64,000 bases of DNA from an uncultured Oscillospiraceae bacterium. Its GTDB lineage: Bacteria > Bacillota > Clostridia > Oscillospirales > Acutalibacteraceae. A program made the position numbers and the translations under genes. The stretch spans positions 124,001-188,000 of the forward strand of contig CASFCH010000009.1 of the NCBI GenBank assembly GCA_949293315.1, given 5' to 3'. The notes beneath the pieces are model-generated. The model did no database searches and was not told the DNA's origin. It saw nothing but the letters and a program-made list of their open reading frames with translations. Below, one piece after another: positions 44,335 through 52,209 of this stretch. Positions within the stretch are counted from its first letter, which is position 1; every line of letters begins with the position of its first letter.

Positions 44335-45050
44335 GATCGATCACCGCCGCTTTTATAGAATGTGATAAACGCCCGGTTCACATCGCCGTACAGCCGCCGG
44401 CTGACGGGAACCACCCTGCCGCTGTCGAGCGTGATCTCATATTTCCCGATGCGCCGCACGGCGCGCAGGTTGACCACATAGGAGCGGTGGCACTTGATAA
44501 AATGGCCGGCGGGCAATGCGGAGACAGCCTCCCCAAAGGATACGGGCAGCTGAAAGTCGCCGCCCGCGCAGGCGAGGATCGTATCGTGCGAGCGCGCCTC
44601 GAGATACTCCACCTCATGCTCCGGCACGGCGACCGTCTCGTCCCCCTTGCCCTTGAACAGGAGCTTTTTCTCTTGTGTTCCCACGCGCGACAGCGCCCGG
44701 TCCAGCACTTCGAACAGTTTGGGTTCCGCCACCGGCTTTAGCAGATAGTGGATGGCGTCCACATCGTAGCCCTGCGCCATCTGATCCGCAATACCGGTGA
44801 TAAAAATAATCCCGATATCGTCATTGCGGCGGCGCAGCTCCGCAGCCAGCTCCATGCCGCTCTGCCCCGGCATCTGGATATCTAAAAGGGCGAGGTCGTA
44901 CCGCTCTGTTTCATACTCCATCCATAGGGCGTTCGCGCTCTGAAAGGCGGAGACGCTGCAGTCGATTTTTCGTTTTTCTCCCCAATTTTTGACGCACGCG
45001 CACAGGAAATCGAGCTGTGCCTGCTCGTCATCACAGATTGCAATGTTCAT
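44331..45050 (-). CDS. LytTR-family response regulator
   Basis: This 239-residue regulator has a receiver domain (acidic pair Asp7/Asp8, phosphorylation site Asp57 in ALLDIQMPG, Lys in YLLKPVAEP) and a C-terminal LytTR DNA-binding domain (VEYLEARSHDTILA to the end, with FIKCHRSYVVNL). Proteins of this type bind direct repeats and control bacteriocin, virulence or transport genes. It is paired with the short GHKL kinase. The ATG at 45050 was preferred because AGGATG lies before it. Confidence 0.94.
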   Translation of the reverse strand: MNIAICDDEQAQLDFLCACVKNWGEKRKIDCSVSAFQSANALWMEYETERYDLALLDIQMPGQSGMELAAELRRRNDDIGIIFITGIADQMAQGYDVDAIHYLLKPVAEPKLFEVLDRALSRVGTQEKKLLFKGKGDETVAVPEHEVEYLEARSHDTILACAGGDFQLPVSFGEAVSALPAGHFIKCHRSYVVNLRAVRRIGKYEITLDSGRVVPVSRRLYGDVNRAFITFYKSGGDRS

Positions 45051-45135
45051 AAAAAACATCCTGTAAAAATATATTTGAATTTATTGTAACATAACTGCCG
45101 CCGATTTTCCACAGTCGTTCGGGAGTGGAAATACA

Positions 45136-45166
45136 GAAAAGGCCGGGAACCGCAGTTCCCGGCCTT
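45136..45166 (-). terminator. Terminator after hsp20
   Basis: AAGGCCGGGAAC and GTTCCCGGCCTT form a perfect 12-base stem with a four-base loop, followed by TTC on the minus strand. It lies about 65 bases after the hsp20 stop. Confidence 0.7.
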
Positions 45167-45230
45167 TCGGCTATGCATGTTTCAGCTTCGCCTTGAGTTT
45201 TTGCAGGAAGCTCTTGTGCTCCCGTTCTTT

Positions 45231-45656
45231 TCAATTGATGTCGATGTGTGTGCCCTGGGGCGCCTGCGGCTCCTTTTTGGGCATCACCAGCTCCAGGATG
45301 CCGTTGTTATAAGAGGCGCTGATCTGATCTGTGTTCACACCGGACACATTGAAGGAGCGGACATACGAACCATACGAGCGCTCGCGGCGGATAAATTCGC
45401 CCTTGTCGTTCTTCTCGTCGTTTTGCGAGTTGTGCTCCGCTTTGATCGTCAGGATATCATCGTTGATGTCGATGGAGATATCCCCCTTCTCAAATCCGGG
45501 CATCTCCGCCTGCAGGACGTAATTCTTGCCCTTATCGATAATGTCCGTACGGCCGCCGCCAAAGCTGCTCAAGCCGTTAAAAGCATTGCCGAAGAAGGAG
45601 TCAAAGAAGCGTTCCATACTGTTATTGCTGTGTTCAAAAGGCATCATGTCAAACAT
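45231..45656 (-). CDS. Hsp20/alpha-crystallin small heat-shock protein
   Basis: This 141-residue chaperone has a Phe-rich N-terminus (FFDSFFGNAFNGLSSF) and an alpha-crystallin domain (about 38-130) with AEMPGFEKGDISIDINDDILTIKAEH and the late GILELVMPKKE. It holds unfolded proteins during stress. AGGAGG precedes the ATG. A perfect CIRCE element lies about 155 bases upstream, so the HrcA repressor probably controls it. Confidence 0.96.
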   Translation of the reverse strand: MFDMMPFEHSNNSMERFFDSFFGNAFNGLSSFGGGRTDIIDKGKNYVLQAEMPGFEKGDISIDINDDILTIKAEHNSQNDEKNDKGEFIRRERSYGSYVRSFNVSGVNTDQISASYNNGILELVMPKKEPQAPQGTHIDIN

Positions 45657-45811
45657 AATTAAAACCTCCTAAAAGTTATGTTATATATTTTCGGGCTTTG
45701 GGGGACTTCCGGAGGGAGAACCTCTTTCTGTCTTTCCCTGACCTTCTGACTATAAGTATACTCAGGATTTATGAAAAAAGATCAGATGGAAAATGAATAA
45801 TATGTAAAGAA

Positions 45812-45838
45812 TTAGCACTCAATTATTTTGAGTGCTAA
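45812..45838 (-). promoter_or_regulatory. CIRCE element (HrcA operator)
   Basis: TTAGCACTC, nine bases, GAGTGCTAA is a perfect match to the CIRCE consensus. It is symmetrical. It lies upstream of hsp20 and 14 bases after the stop of the membrane protein gene, so hsp20 is the likely target. Confidence 0.95.
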
Positions 45839-45851
45839 TTTTCGCTTTGCG

Positions 45852-46598
45852 TTATTGTTGTATATGGTCGGCCCTGTGGAAATCACTGTTGCAGCGCCGC
45901 TCCGGCCTGAATTTGCAGTGGAATCCCCATGCCGCCAGCCCGATCCCAATAGCCAGAATGACAGAGCCGACGATAAACCCGATCCACTGTTTTTCTTTTT
46001 GCAGCTGATGATATGCCGGGTAGTCTGAAATGGATTGGAATGCATACGTGCACGATAAATCGGTGCTTTTAAACAGGTATTCACTGTTTTTGGCGCGTAT
46101 CTGTTCAACTTTTTCTGTATAAAACTGATGCAGAGACGGGTTGAGCGCTTCCGTTGTGCCGCTGATAAAAGCGCAGATAGAAGTGGTAAAGCCTGCGTCA
46201 ATGCCACGCGACTCATCAAACACCTGATACCTTTGTTCAAAGGAGTCAGCGTGTTCCGCATTGACCTTCAGAGAAGCGAAGAAGATTGTACCGTCCGGTT
46301 CCGGCTGGGCAATCACATAATAATATGCCCCAGACGGATCGTCCGCATAGCGGGAAAGTACCGCGATTTCATCCAGTGCATAGACGGAACGGTCCTCCGA
46401 GGACAGATGACCCAGACTATTTCCTGAGGCATCCATCGGGCGGGGGCTGTTCCGCGGGATAAACAGGAGAATGATAGAACCGGCAATTAAAAGGATAACA
46501 GACAAAATTCGTGCATTGAAGACCAGCCTGTTGTGATACATGTTGGTCATAAAAGGCTGATTCTCAGGAGCTGCTGATGACCATTCTCGCTTACGCAT
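45852..46598 (-). CDS. Membrane protein of unknown function
   Basis: This protein of about 248 residues has two membrane helices: one near the N-terminus (about 28-48, ARILSVILLIAGSIILLFI) and one near the C-terminus (about 208-228, IGFIVGSVILAIGIGLAAW). A large outside domain lies between, with AYYYVIAQPEPDGTIFFASLKV and ISGTTEALNPSLHQFY. I do not recognise the family. The ATG at 46598 overlaps the end of grpB by eight bases and has GGGGGGA before it, so the two genes are coupled. Confidence 0.7.
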   Translation of the reverse strand: MRKREWSSAAPENQPFMTNMYHNRLVFNARILSVILLIAGSIILLFIPRNSPRPMDASGNSLGHLSSEDRSVYALDEIAVLSRYADDPSGAYYYVIAQPEPDGTIFFASLKVNAEHADSFEQRYQVFDESRGIDAGFTTSICAFISGTTEALNPSLHQFYTEKVEQIRAKNSEYLFKSTDLSCTYAFQSISDYPAYHQLQKEKQWIGFIVGSVILAIGIGLAAWGFHCKFRPERRCNSDFHRADHIQQ

Positions 46599-47160
46599 GA
46601 TTTTTCCCCCCGTCTCCACGCAGGCGTACAGTGAGTTGCTTTTGCCGCTCATACCAGTGCAGCGCGACCTGCTCCAGCGATTGGACAAACGGGGCTTTGC
46701 CGTCGCAGTAGCCGTCGATGTCCTCCGGATAGCGGGCGGCCAGTTTGCCTTTGAGTTCGCCGTAGGCGGCGGCCGCCTGCGGATGGCTGCGCAGATAGTC
46801 TCGGAATGCCAGATGGCGGCGGATCTCCTCTTCACTCTGTGTGGAAAAGAGGTGGATCTGATGGGTGCGGTCATCTCCGCCTTTGCGGTAATACCGGCGG
46901 CCCGGGATACCGAACTCGCCCAGGCATTCATAGCCCAGCGCTTCGAATTGCCCATTCAGCGCATCGACCGGCGCCAATTCCCGAACTACGGGCAGGATAT
47001 CGATGATTGGTTTGGCCTTGAGCCCCGGGACAGCCGTACTGCCGATGTGATGGATTGCCACGGCGTTGTCCCCGAGGATCGCGCGGATTTTCTCCGCCTC
47101 CTGCCGGAACAGCTGCGGCCATTGCGGATTATAATCGACTACACGGATATGTTGTGCCAT
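46591..47160 (-). CDS. GrpB-family nucleotidyltransferase-like protein
   Basis: This 189-residue protein belongs to the GrpB/UPF0157 family with the nucleotidyltransferase fold. Markers are RVVDYNPQWPQLFRQEAEKI, HHIGSTAVPGLKAKPIIDILPVV and HLFSTQSEEEIRRHLAFRDYLRSHP. The substrate in this organism is unknown. The ATG at 47160 has AAAGGAG before it; a longer frame extends upstream without a ribosome site. It overlaps the next gene by eight bases. Confidence 0.92.
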   Translation of the reverse strand: MAQHIRVVDYNPQWPQLFRQEAEKIRAILGDNAVAIHHIGSTAVPGLKAKPIIDILPVVRELAPVDALNGQFEALGYECLGEFGIPGRRYYRKGGDDRTHQIHLFSTQSEEEIRRHLAFRDYLRSHPQAAAAYGELKGKLAARYPEDIDGYCDGKAPFVQSLEQVALHWYERQKQLTVRLRGDGGKNHA

Positions 47161-47243
47161 GATCGCGACTCCTTTCACGTTGTCGATCCTTCCGATTGAA
47201 CATAAGAACAAGCATGGAAATGCAGGTTTCCACAATTTTGAAT

Positions 47244-47993
47244 TTAAATTTTTATACAACGCGTTGCAATATAAGAGGGGATATTATATTCATGTAAAAG
47301 CCCCTCTCCGTCGGTGTCTTCGTACAAATGGGTTAATTGAAATCCAGCCCGTAACTGCCCCCCGATTTGCTCCTCGATGGTATGTGAAAATTGAATCCCT
47401 AAATTATTTTTGACGCACTCCTTGTACAGTTTCGGATCTGCCAGAGGATTGAACGGCAACGGATGTCTTATTTTTCCTTTCCGATTGTCAAAGGCGTAAT
47501 CAATTCCAATATCATATCCGCCAAGAAATATGCCATTCTTTTTTAAGACACGATAACATTCTTGAAAAACCGGCTCAACCTTTTCAATATAGGAATTGGA
47601 TACTGGATGGAAGATGATATCAAAGGTCTCGTCCGGGAATGGTAATTTTTGAGTCATATCTGCCTGTATGATCTCCACATGGTAATTTTCCCGTTGCGCA
47701 ACCATATGTTCACTCTCGCACTGCTTAGATGAATAGTCCAAAACCGTGCACTGTGCCCCCAACGCGTTGAAAATCGGAATTTGCTGCCCGCCACCGCTGG
47801 CCAGTCCCAACAGCTTTTTTCCTTTTAAATCGCCGAACCATTCATGAGGAACAAATTTTGTCGGAGTCAAACATACATTCCAATTACCCTCTAAGGCCCG
47901 TTGGTACGCTTCGTGGGAAATAAGCTGCCCATATTTCCATCCTTCCGAGCACCATTTATCTATTATTTTAGAATTTTCTTTTTGGTAGTCCAT
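47244..47993 (-). CDS. SAM-dependent methyltransferase, class I
   Basis: This protein of about 249 residues has the SAM motif LLGLASGGGQQIPIFNALGA near 62-81, a motif II-like TVLDYSSKQC, and the later FPDETFDIIFHPVSNSYI. It resembles Methyltransf_11 proteins acting on small molecules or cofactors. The substrate is unknown. The ATG at 47993 was chosen because GGAGG lies seven bases before it; a second ATG at 47999 is too close. The gene is AT-rich compared with its neighbours. Confidence 0.85.
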   Translation of the reverse strand: MDYQKENSKIIDKWCSEGWKYGQLISHEAYQRALEGNWNVCLTPTKFVPHEWFGDLKGKKLLGLASGGGQQIPIFNALGAQCTVLDYSSKQCESEHMVAQRENYHVEIIQADMTQKLPFPDETFDIIFHPVSNSYIEKVEPVFQECYRVLKKNGIFLGGYDIGIDYAFDNRKGKIRHPLPFNPLADPKLYKECVKNNLGIQFSHTIEEQIGGQLRAGFQLTHLYEDTDGEGLLHEYNIPSYIATRCIKI

Positions 47994-48394
47994 ATTCATT
48001 CCTCCCATAATACACGGATGATGACCGTTTCCTGATAAGGGCTGTCCCACTTGAAACAGTTTAATGATAGCTATGCGTACAGTCAGCAGCAAATGACAGT
48101 GACAGTCCGAAAAAATAGCAGTTTTAACTTTTGTTCCCAATATTGCATTTTATTGCGACATATCATCAACCGTACAGGCTGATTTGTGCACCTATCTCGT
48201 ATCAAGCGTGTTTATTTTATTATACCACAGTACGGCGCAAAAAGAGAATACAAATCGTTTTGCTGTACGCAGGATTTTGCAGGGGACCATCATGATATCT
48301 GCCTGGGAAAATTTTCTCTGTCGCACCGCTCATTTTTATAGTGGCGGAGGCTGTAGCACTGTCCGACACCTCTCTCTTTACTGAAAAGCGAAAA
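47994..48394. other. Intergenic region upstream of the methyltransferase gene
   Basis: About 400 bases carry no gene I can support. A TATAAT on the minus strand (48224-48219) could serve the methyltransferase gene, but no good -35 box goes with it. Short frames here look accidental. Confidence 0.35.
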
Positions 48395-48443
48395 GCAGAA
48401 AAGGATATCCGCTCTCTCTGTTTGCGGGAGAACGGATATCCTT
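48395..48443 (-). terminator. Terminator after the MATE transporter gene
   Basis: AAGGATATCCG and CGGATATCCTT form an 11-base stem with a long loop that has its own small stem, followed by TTTTC on the minus strand, just after the MATE stop. Confidence 0.7.
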
Positions 48444-48444
48444 A

Positions 48445-49788
48445 TTATTGCATTTTCTGACGCATCTCGCGGCGGAACCGGATCAGGATAACCGCCGCGA
48501 GCGCTGCCGCAAGAACGGCCGATAGGGTGGAGTTGAGCCAGATACCGGTCAGGCCCAGCGGCCAGAGCACAGCGAGCAGCAGCACGGGGAATACGAGCGC
48601 TGTGGATACGGATATGACCGATGCCGGCAACGGTTTTTCCACGGCGGTCATGTAGCTCTGGGTGGCAAAGGAGAACCAGCGCGTCAGGTACGTGAGGCTA
48701 AACAGCCGCATGGCGAAAGCGCCCATTTCGATTAAGGCGGCATCTTCCGATCCGATAAACAATCCCACGATCTGGGACGGAAAGACCAGCGCGCATAGGG
48801 ACAGTGAGATAGAGATGACCGCTCCGGCCGCAAAGCAGCATTTTTCAATGGCCTTGACCCGGGTATATTTCCGAGCGCCCCAGTTGTAGCCAACCGCGGG
48901 CTGGAGGGAGTCGCACACGCCGTACAGCATCGGTTGGACGATTTCACCCGCGTACATCAATACACCGTAGACGGAGACAGCGCTCTCGCCGCCCAATCGG
49001 ATCAGCGCCATATTCATTACAATCGCCGTGATGCGTCCGGCGATATTGTTCAAAAAGTTTGGCACACCGCAGGCGAGGATCTGACGGACCATCGGTACGG
49101 TAAAATGCGGCCGGCACAGGCGCAGCAGCAGCTTGCCGCGGGCGAAGGGATAGAACGCGATCAGCGCGCATACAAGCATCCCCAGGCAAGTCGCGAGCGC
49201 GGCCCCCCAGATGCCCCAGCGGAATACATAGAGGAACGTGAACTCCAGCACGGCGGTTAAAACGGACATAAAGATGTTCAGCCACATGCTGGGGCGGATC
49301 TGGCCGCAGATGCGCAGGTAATTGTCCATTGCAAAAATGATCGTCGTCACCGGTGAGCAGACCGCATAGACGCGCATATACTGTACGGCCAGTGCGGCCA
49401 GTTCCCCCTCTGCCCCCAGTACGGTGAGGAGAGCGGGAGCAGAAACATACAGTACCGTTCCGATGGCAAATCCTGTTGCCACAATCATCAGGCAGGCGCA
49501 GGTGAAGATGTTGTTGGCCTGCGCGTTGTCTTTTTTACCCAGCGCAATGGAGATCGGCACGGCGGAACCGACGCCGATCAGATCCGCCAGGGAGAAGTTG
49601 ATAACCACAAAGGGAAAGGCGAGGTTGATCGCCGCAAAACAAGTTTCCCCCAGGATCCGGCCCACAAAGACGCCGTCGAGCAGGCCGTAGAGGGAGGAGG
49701 CGAGCATACTGATCGCCCCGGGCAGCGCCGCAATAAAAAACAGCTTGACCGGCGGCGTATGGACAAACAGTTGATAGGAATTATTCAT
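48445..49788 (-). CDS. MATE-family efflux transporter
   Basis: This 447-residue transporter has 12 membrane helices in two halves. The first half has PGAISMLASSLYGLLDGVFVGRILGETCFAAINLAFP, the standard MATE opening, and the second half has DSLQPAVGYNWGARKY. It exports drugs or metabolites against sodium or protons. The ATG overlaps the end of the MarR gene by eight bases, so the two are coupled, and MarR is its likely regulator. Confidence 0.95.
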   Translation of the reverse strand: MNNSYQLFVHTPPVKLFFIAALPGAISMLASSLYGLLDGVFVGRILGETCFAAINLAFPFVVINFSLADLIGVGSAVPISIALGKKDNAQANNIFTCACLMIVATGFAIGTVLYVSAPALLTVLGAEGELAALAVQYMRVYAVCSPVTTIIFAMDNYLRICGQIRPSMWLNIFMSVLTAVLEFTFLYVFRWGIWGAALATCLGMLVCALIAFYPFARGKLLLRLCRPHFTVPMVRQILACGVPNFLNNIAGRITAIVMNMALIRLGGESAVSVYGVLMYAGEIVQPMLYGVCDSLQPAVGYNWGARKYTRVKAIEKCCFAAGAVISISLSLCALVFPSQIVGLFIGSEDAALIEMGAFAMRLFSLTYLTRWFSFATQSYMTAVEKPLPASVISVSTALVFPVLLLAVLWPLGLTGIWLNSTLSAVLAAALAAVILIRFRREMRQKMQ

Positions 49789-50260
49789 GCTTCATTCTTT
49801 TCTCCGTCTTAGAATTTTCGGGAGTAGCCTGCTGAAAATGAATTTGCAGGTGATCCGCAAACTGCTCGGCGGCGGTGATGAATCCACTGCCTGCGGTGGC
49901 GATGGTCTCCGCCATGGCGCGCTCCTCCGCATCATAGATGGTTTGCAGCAGCCGCTGCGCATATTCCCGGCCGCTGTCCGTGAGGGAAATCTGCTTCTCC
50001 TTGGAGTGATCCGTGTGGAGCAGGGTGATGTATCCCTTGTCCACATACTCCCGCACGATTGTATTGATCGTGGTGCGCGGGATCAGCCACTCGTCGCTGA
50101 TCTGCTTTTGAGAGTGCGGTTCGCCGTCGTCCAGCGCGTAAAACAGCGCCAAATGGTTCCCGTTTGTCCCCAACCGTTTGGCAAACAGGTCGTACAGGCC
50201 GTCGATTTTATTCTGCGCCGCAAAAAAACGGCGCAGCTCACGCCGGTAGGTTTGTGCCAT
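49781..50260 (-). CDS. MarR-family transcriptional regulator
   Basis: This 159-residue protein has a winged helix (about 55-110: SQKQISDEWLIPRTTINTIVREYVDKGYI, then the wing DHSKEKQISLTDSGREYAQ). The N- and C-terminal helices form the dimer. MarR proteins bind palindromes and release them when a ligand binds. The ATG at 50260 has GGAGG before it. A perfect palindrome lies 20 bases upstream over the promoter, so autoregulation of this gene and the MATE gene is very likely. Confidence 0.95.
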   Translation of the reverse strand: MAQTYRRELRRFFAAQNKIDGLYDLFAKRLGTNGNHLALFYALDDGEPHSQKQISDEWLIPRTTINTIVREYVDKGYITLLHTDHSKEKQISLTDSGREYAQRLLQTIYDAEERAMAETIATAGSGFITAAEQFADHLQIHFQQATPENSKTEKRMKHE

Positions 50261-50280
50261 AGGGGTGCCTCCTGAATATA

Positions 50281-50317
50281 ATCCGAATTCGTATTTTATT
50301 ATAGTACGAATTCGGAT
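50281..50317. promoter_or_regulatory. MarR operator, perfect 13-base palindrome
   Basis: ATCCGAATTCGTA (50281-50293) and its exact complement TACGAATTCGGAT (50305-50317) are separated by 11 bases. The palindrome spans the -10 box and the spacer of the marR promoter. A further half-site-like GATACGAACTCGG lies at about 50349-50361. Confidence 0.9.
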
Positions 50318-50325
50318 TTTGTCAA
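50298..50325 (-). promoter_or_regulatory. Promoter of the marR-MATE operon
   Basis: On the minus strand TTGACA (50325-50320) and TATAAT (50303-50298) are both consensus and are spaced by 16 bases. The MarR operator covers the -10 and spacer region. Confidence 0.88.
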
Positions 50326-50371
50326 TGGGGGAATATGTCAGATGCCCGGATACGAACTCGGAACAGCGGAA

Positions 50372-50399
50372 CAAAAAAGGGACGGCCCGGGCCGTCCCC
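50372..50399 (-). terminator. Terminator after the second ABC operon
   Basis: GGGACGGCCCGGGCCGTCCC is a perfect 20-base palindrome followed on the minus strand by TTTTTTG, about 25 bases after the ABC stop. Confidence 0.85.
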
Positions 50400-50421
50400 T
50401 ATGGTTTTTATGCGGTTCTCT

Positions 50422-52209
50422 TCAGACTTTGCCCGCCGTCTCCTCAAACTGGCTGCGGTAGAGCGCGGCGTAGGCGCCGTTTTTGGCGAGCAGTTCCTCG
50501 TGCGTGCCCTGTTCCAGCACGCGGCCCGCGTCCATCATCAGGATGACGTCCGCCTCCCGGATCGTGGACAGGCGGTGGGCCACCACAAAGCTGGTGCGGC
50601 CCTGCATCATCTTGTCGAAAGCGCGCTGCACCCGGCGCTCCGTGAGGGTGTCGATATTGCTCGTCGCCTCATCCAAAATCAGGATCGGCGGGGAGACGAG
50701 CATCACGCGCGCGATGGAGATCAGCTGCCGCTGCCCCTGGGAGAGGCGGGCGGCGTCGCCGTAGAGCATGGTGTCATATCCATTTTCAAGCCGCTTGATA
50801 AAGGAGTGCGCGTGCGCAGACTTTGCGGCCGCGATGATCTCCTCGTCCGTGGCGTCCGGCTTGCCGTAGGCGATATTCTCACGGACGGTCCCGGTAAAGA
50901 TCCACGTGTCCTGAAGCACCATGCCGAACACGGCGCGCAGGCTGTCCCGCGTCGTGCGGGCGATATCCTGCCCGTCGATCAGGATCCTTCCGGCGTCCAC
51001 GTCATAAAAGCGCATGAGCAGGTTGATCAGCGTCGTCTTGCCGCAACCCGTCTTGCCGACGATCGCCACGCGTTCGCCCTCGTGCACATTCAAATTGATA
51101 TCCTGGATCAGCGGCCGTTCCGGATCGTAGGAGAAGTACACATGCTCCAGCCGGACGTCGCCCCGCTTCATCTGAAGGGGGGGCAGGGCGCTGTCGCCGG
51201 ACTCGGGCTGTTCGTCGAGCGTATCAAAGATGCGCACGGCGCTGGCATAGGCGTTCTGTATCTCCGTGACCACGCCGGTGATCTCATTGAACGGCTTGGC
51301 ATACTGGTTGGCGAAGAGGATGAAGGAGGACAGCTCCCCCACGGTGATCGCCCACATGCCGCCTCCCGCGTGGACGGCCAGCAGTCCGCCGCACGCCGCC
51401 ACGGCCGCCGTCACGATCGCGTTGATAAACCGGGTGCCCGGATTGGTGATAGAGGAGTAGAACTGCGCCTTCCAGCCGCAGTTGTACAGCCGCTGATTGA
51501 TCTCCTCAAAGGTGTCCTGAGCGTTTTTCTCCGCACAGAAGGCGCGGGTCAGCCGCTGGTTGACGATGCGCTCCTCCGCGAAGGCGCCGATTTCACCGCG
51601 CAGCTCGGCCTGCTCCCGGAACTTGCCGCCCGTCTTCCTGGCGATCAGATAGGACACGAGCAGGGAGATCGGCGTCAGACAGACCACAACGAGCGCGAGC
51701 GGGACGTTTAGGCTGAACATGAAGATCAGCGTCATGACCACGGTCACGATCCCGTTGAACAGCTGGGTGAAAAAGTGCATGATCCCGTCGCTGATCAGGT
51801 CCATATCCGTCACCACGCGGTTGATCGTATCACCGCGCTCTCCGGCGTCGAGCGTTTTGAGCGGCAGGCGGTTGAGGTGCGCGAATACCGCTTTCCGCAT
51901 ATCGCGCACCGTGCGGTAAGTCACGGCGTTTGTCAGGATGCCCATCAGATACTGGAACAGGGCGCTCAGCCCGATCACCGCCACCAGCGCGGTCAGATAC
52001 TGCGCTACCGGCCCGAACTGCACGGCGTCTGGGCCCACCAGATAGTCGATCGCATGGCCGACCATGACCGGCGCGAGCAGCGAGAGGGAGACGCCGATCA
52101 CACAGGCGATCAGCGCGGGGATCAGGAACTTTTGATAGGGGGATATAAAGCGCAGCAGGCGGCGAAGAATCCCCTTTTTCCGCGCGGGGGGCGCTGTTTT
52201 TTTACGCAT
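50422..52209 (-). CDS. ABC multidrug-type exporter half (second gene of pair)
   Basis: This 595-residue exporter half has six helices (about 30-310) and an ATPase with Walker A GKTGCGKTT, signature LSQGQRQLISIARV and Walker B ILILDEATSNID followed by VVAHRLST. The signature LSQGQ is close to the canonical one. It forms a heterodimer with the gene before it. The ATG at 52209 overlaps the partner's stop (eight bases, ATGCGTAA). Drug or lipid export is likely, but the substrate is unknown. Confidence 0.93.
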   Translation of the reverse strand: MRKKTAPPARKKGILRRLLRFISPYQKFLIPALIACVIGVSLSLLAPVMVGHAIDYLVGPDAVQFGPVAQYLTALVAVIGLSALFQYLMGILTNAVTYRTVRDMRKAVFAHLNRLPLKTLDAGERGDTINRVVTDMDLISDGIMHFFTQLFNGIVTVVMTLIFMFSLNVPLALVVVCLTPISLLVSYLIARKTGGKFREQAELRGEIGAFAEERIVNQRLTRAFCAEKNAQDTFEEINQRLYNCGWKAQFYSSITNPGTRFINAIVTAAVAACGGLLAVHAGGGMWAITVGELSSFILFANQYAKPFNEITGVVTEIQNAYASAVRIFDTLDEQPESGDSALPPLQMKRGDVRLEHVYFSYDPERPLIQDINLNVHEGERVAIVGKTGCGKTTLINLLMRFYDVDAGRILIDGQDIARTTRDSLRAVFGMVLQDTWIFTGTVRENIAYGKPDATDEEIIAAAKSAHAHSFIKRLENGYDTMLYGDAARLSQGQRQLISIARVMLVSPPILILDEATSNIDTLTERRVQRAFDKMMQGRTSFVVAHRLSTIREADVILMMDAGRVLEQGTHEELLAKNGAYAALYRSQFEETAGKV

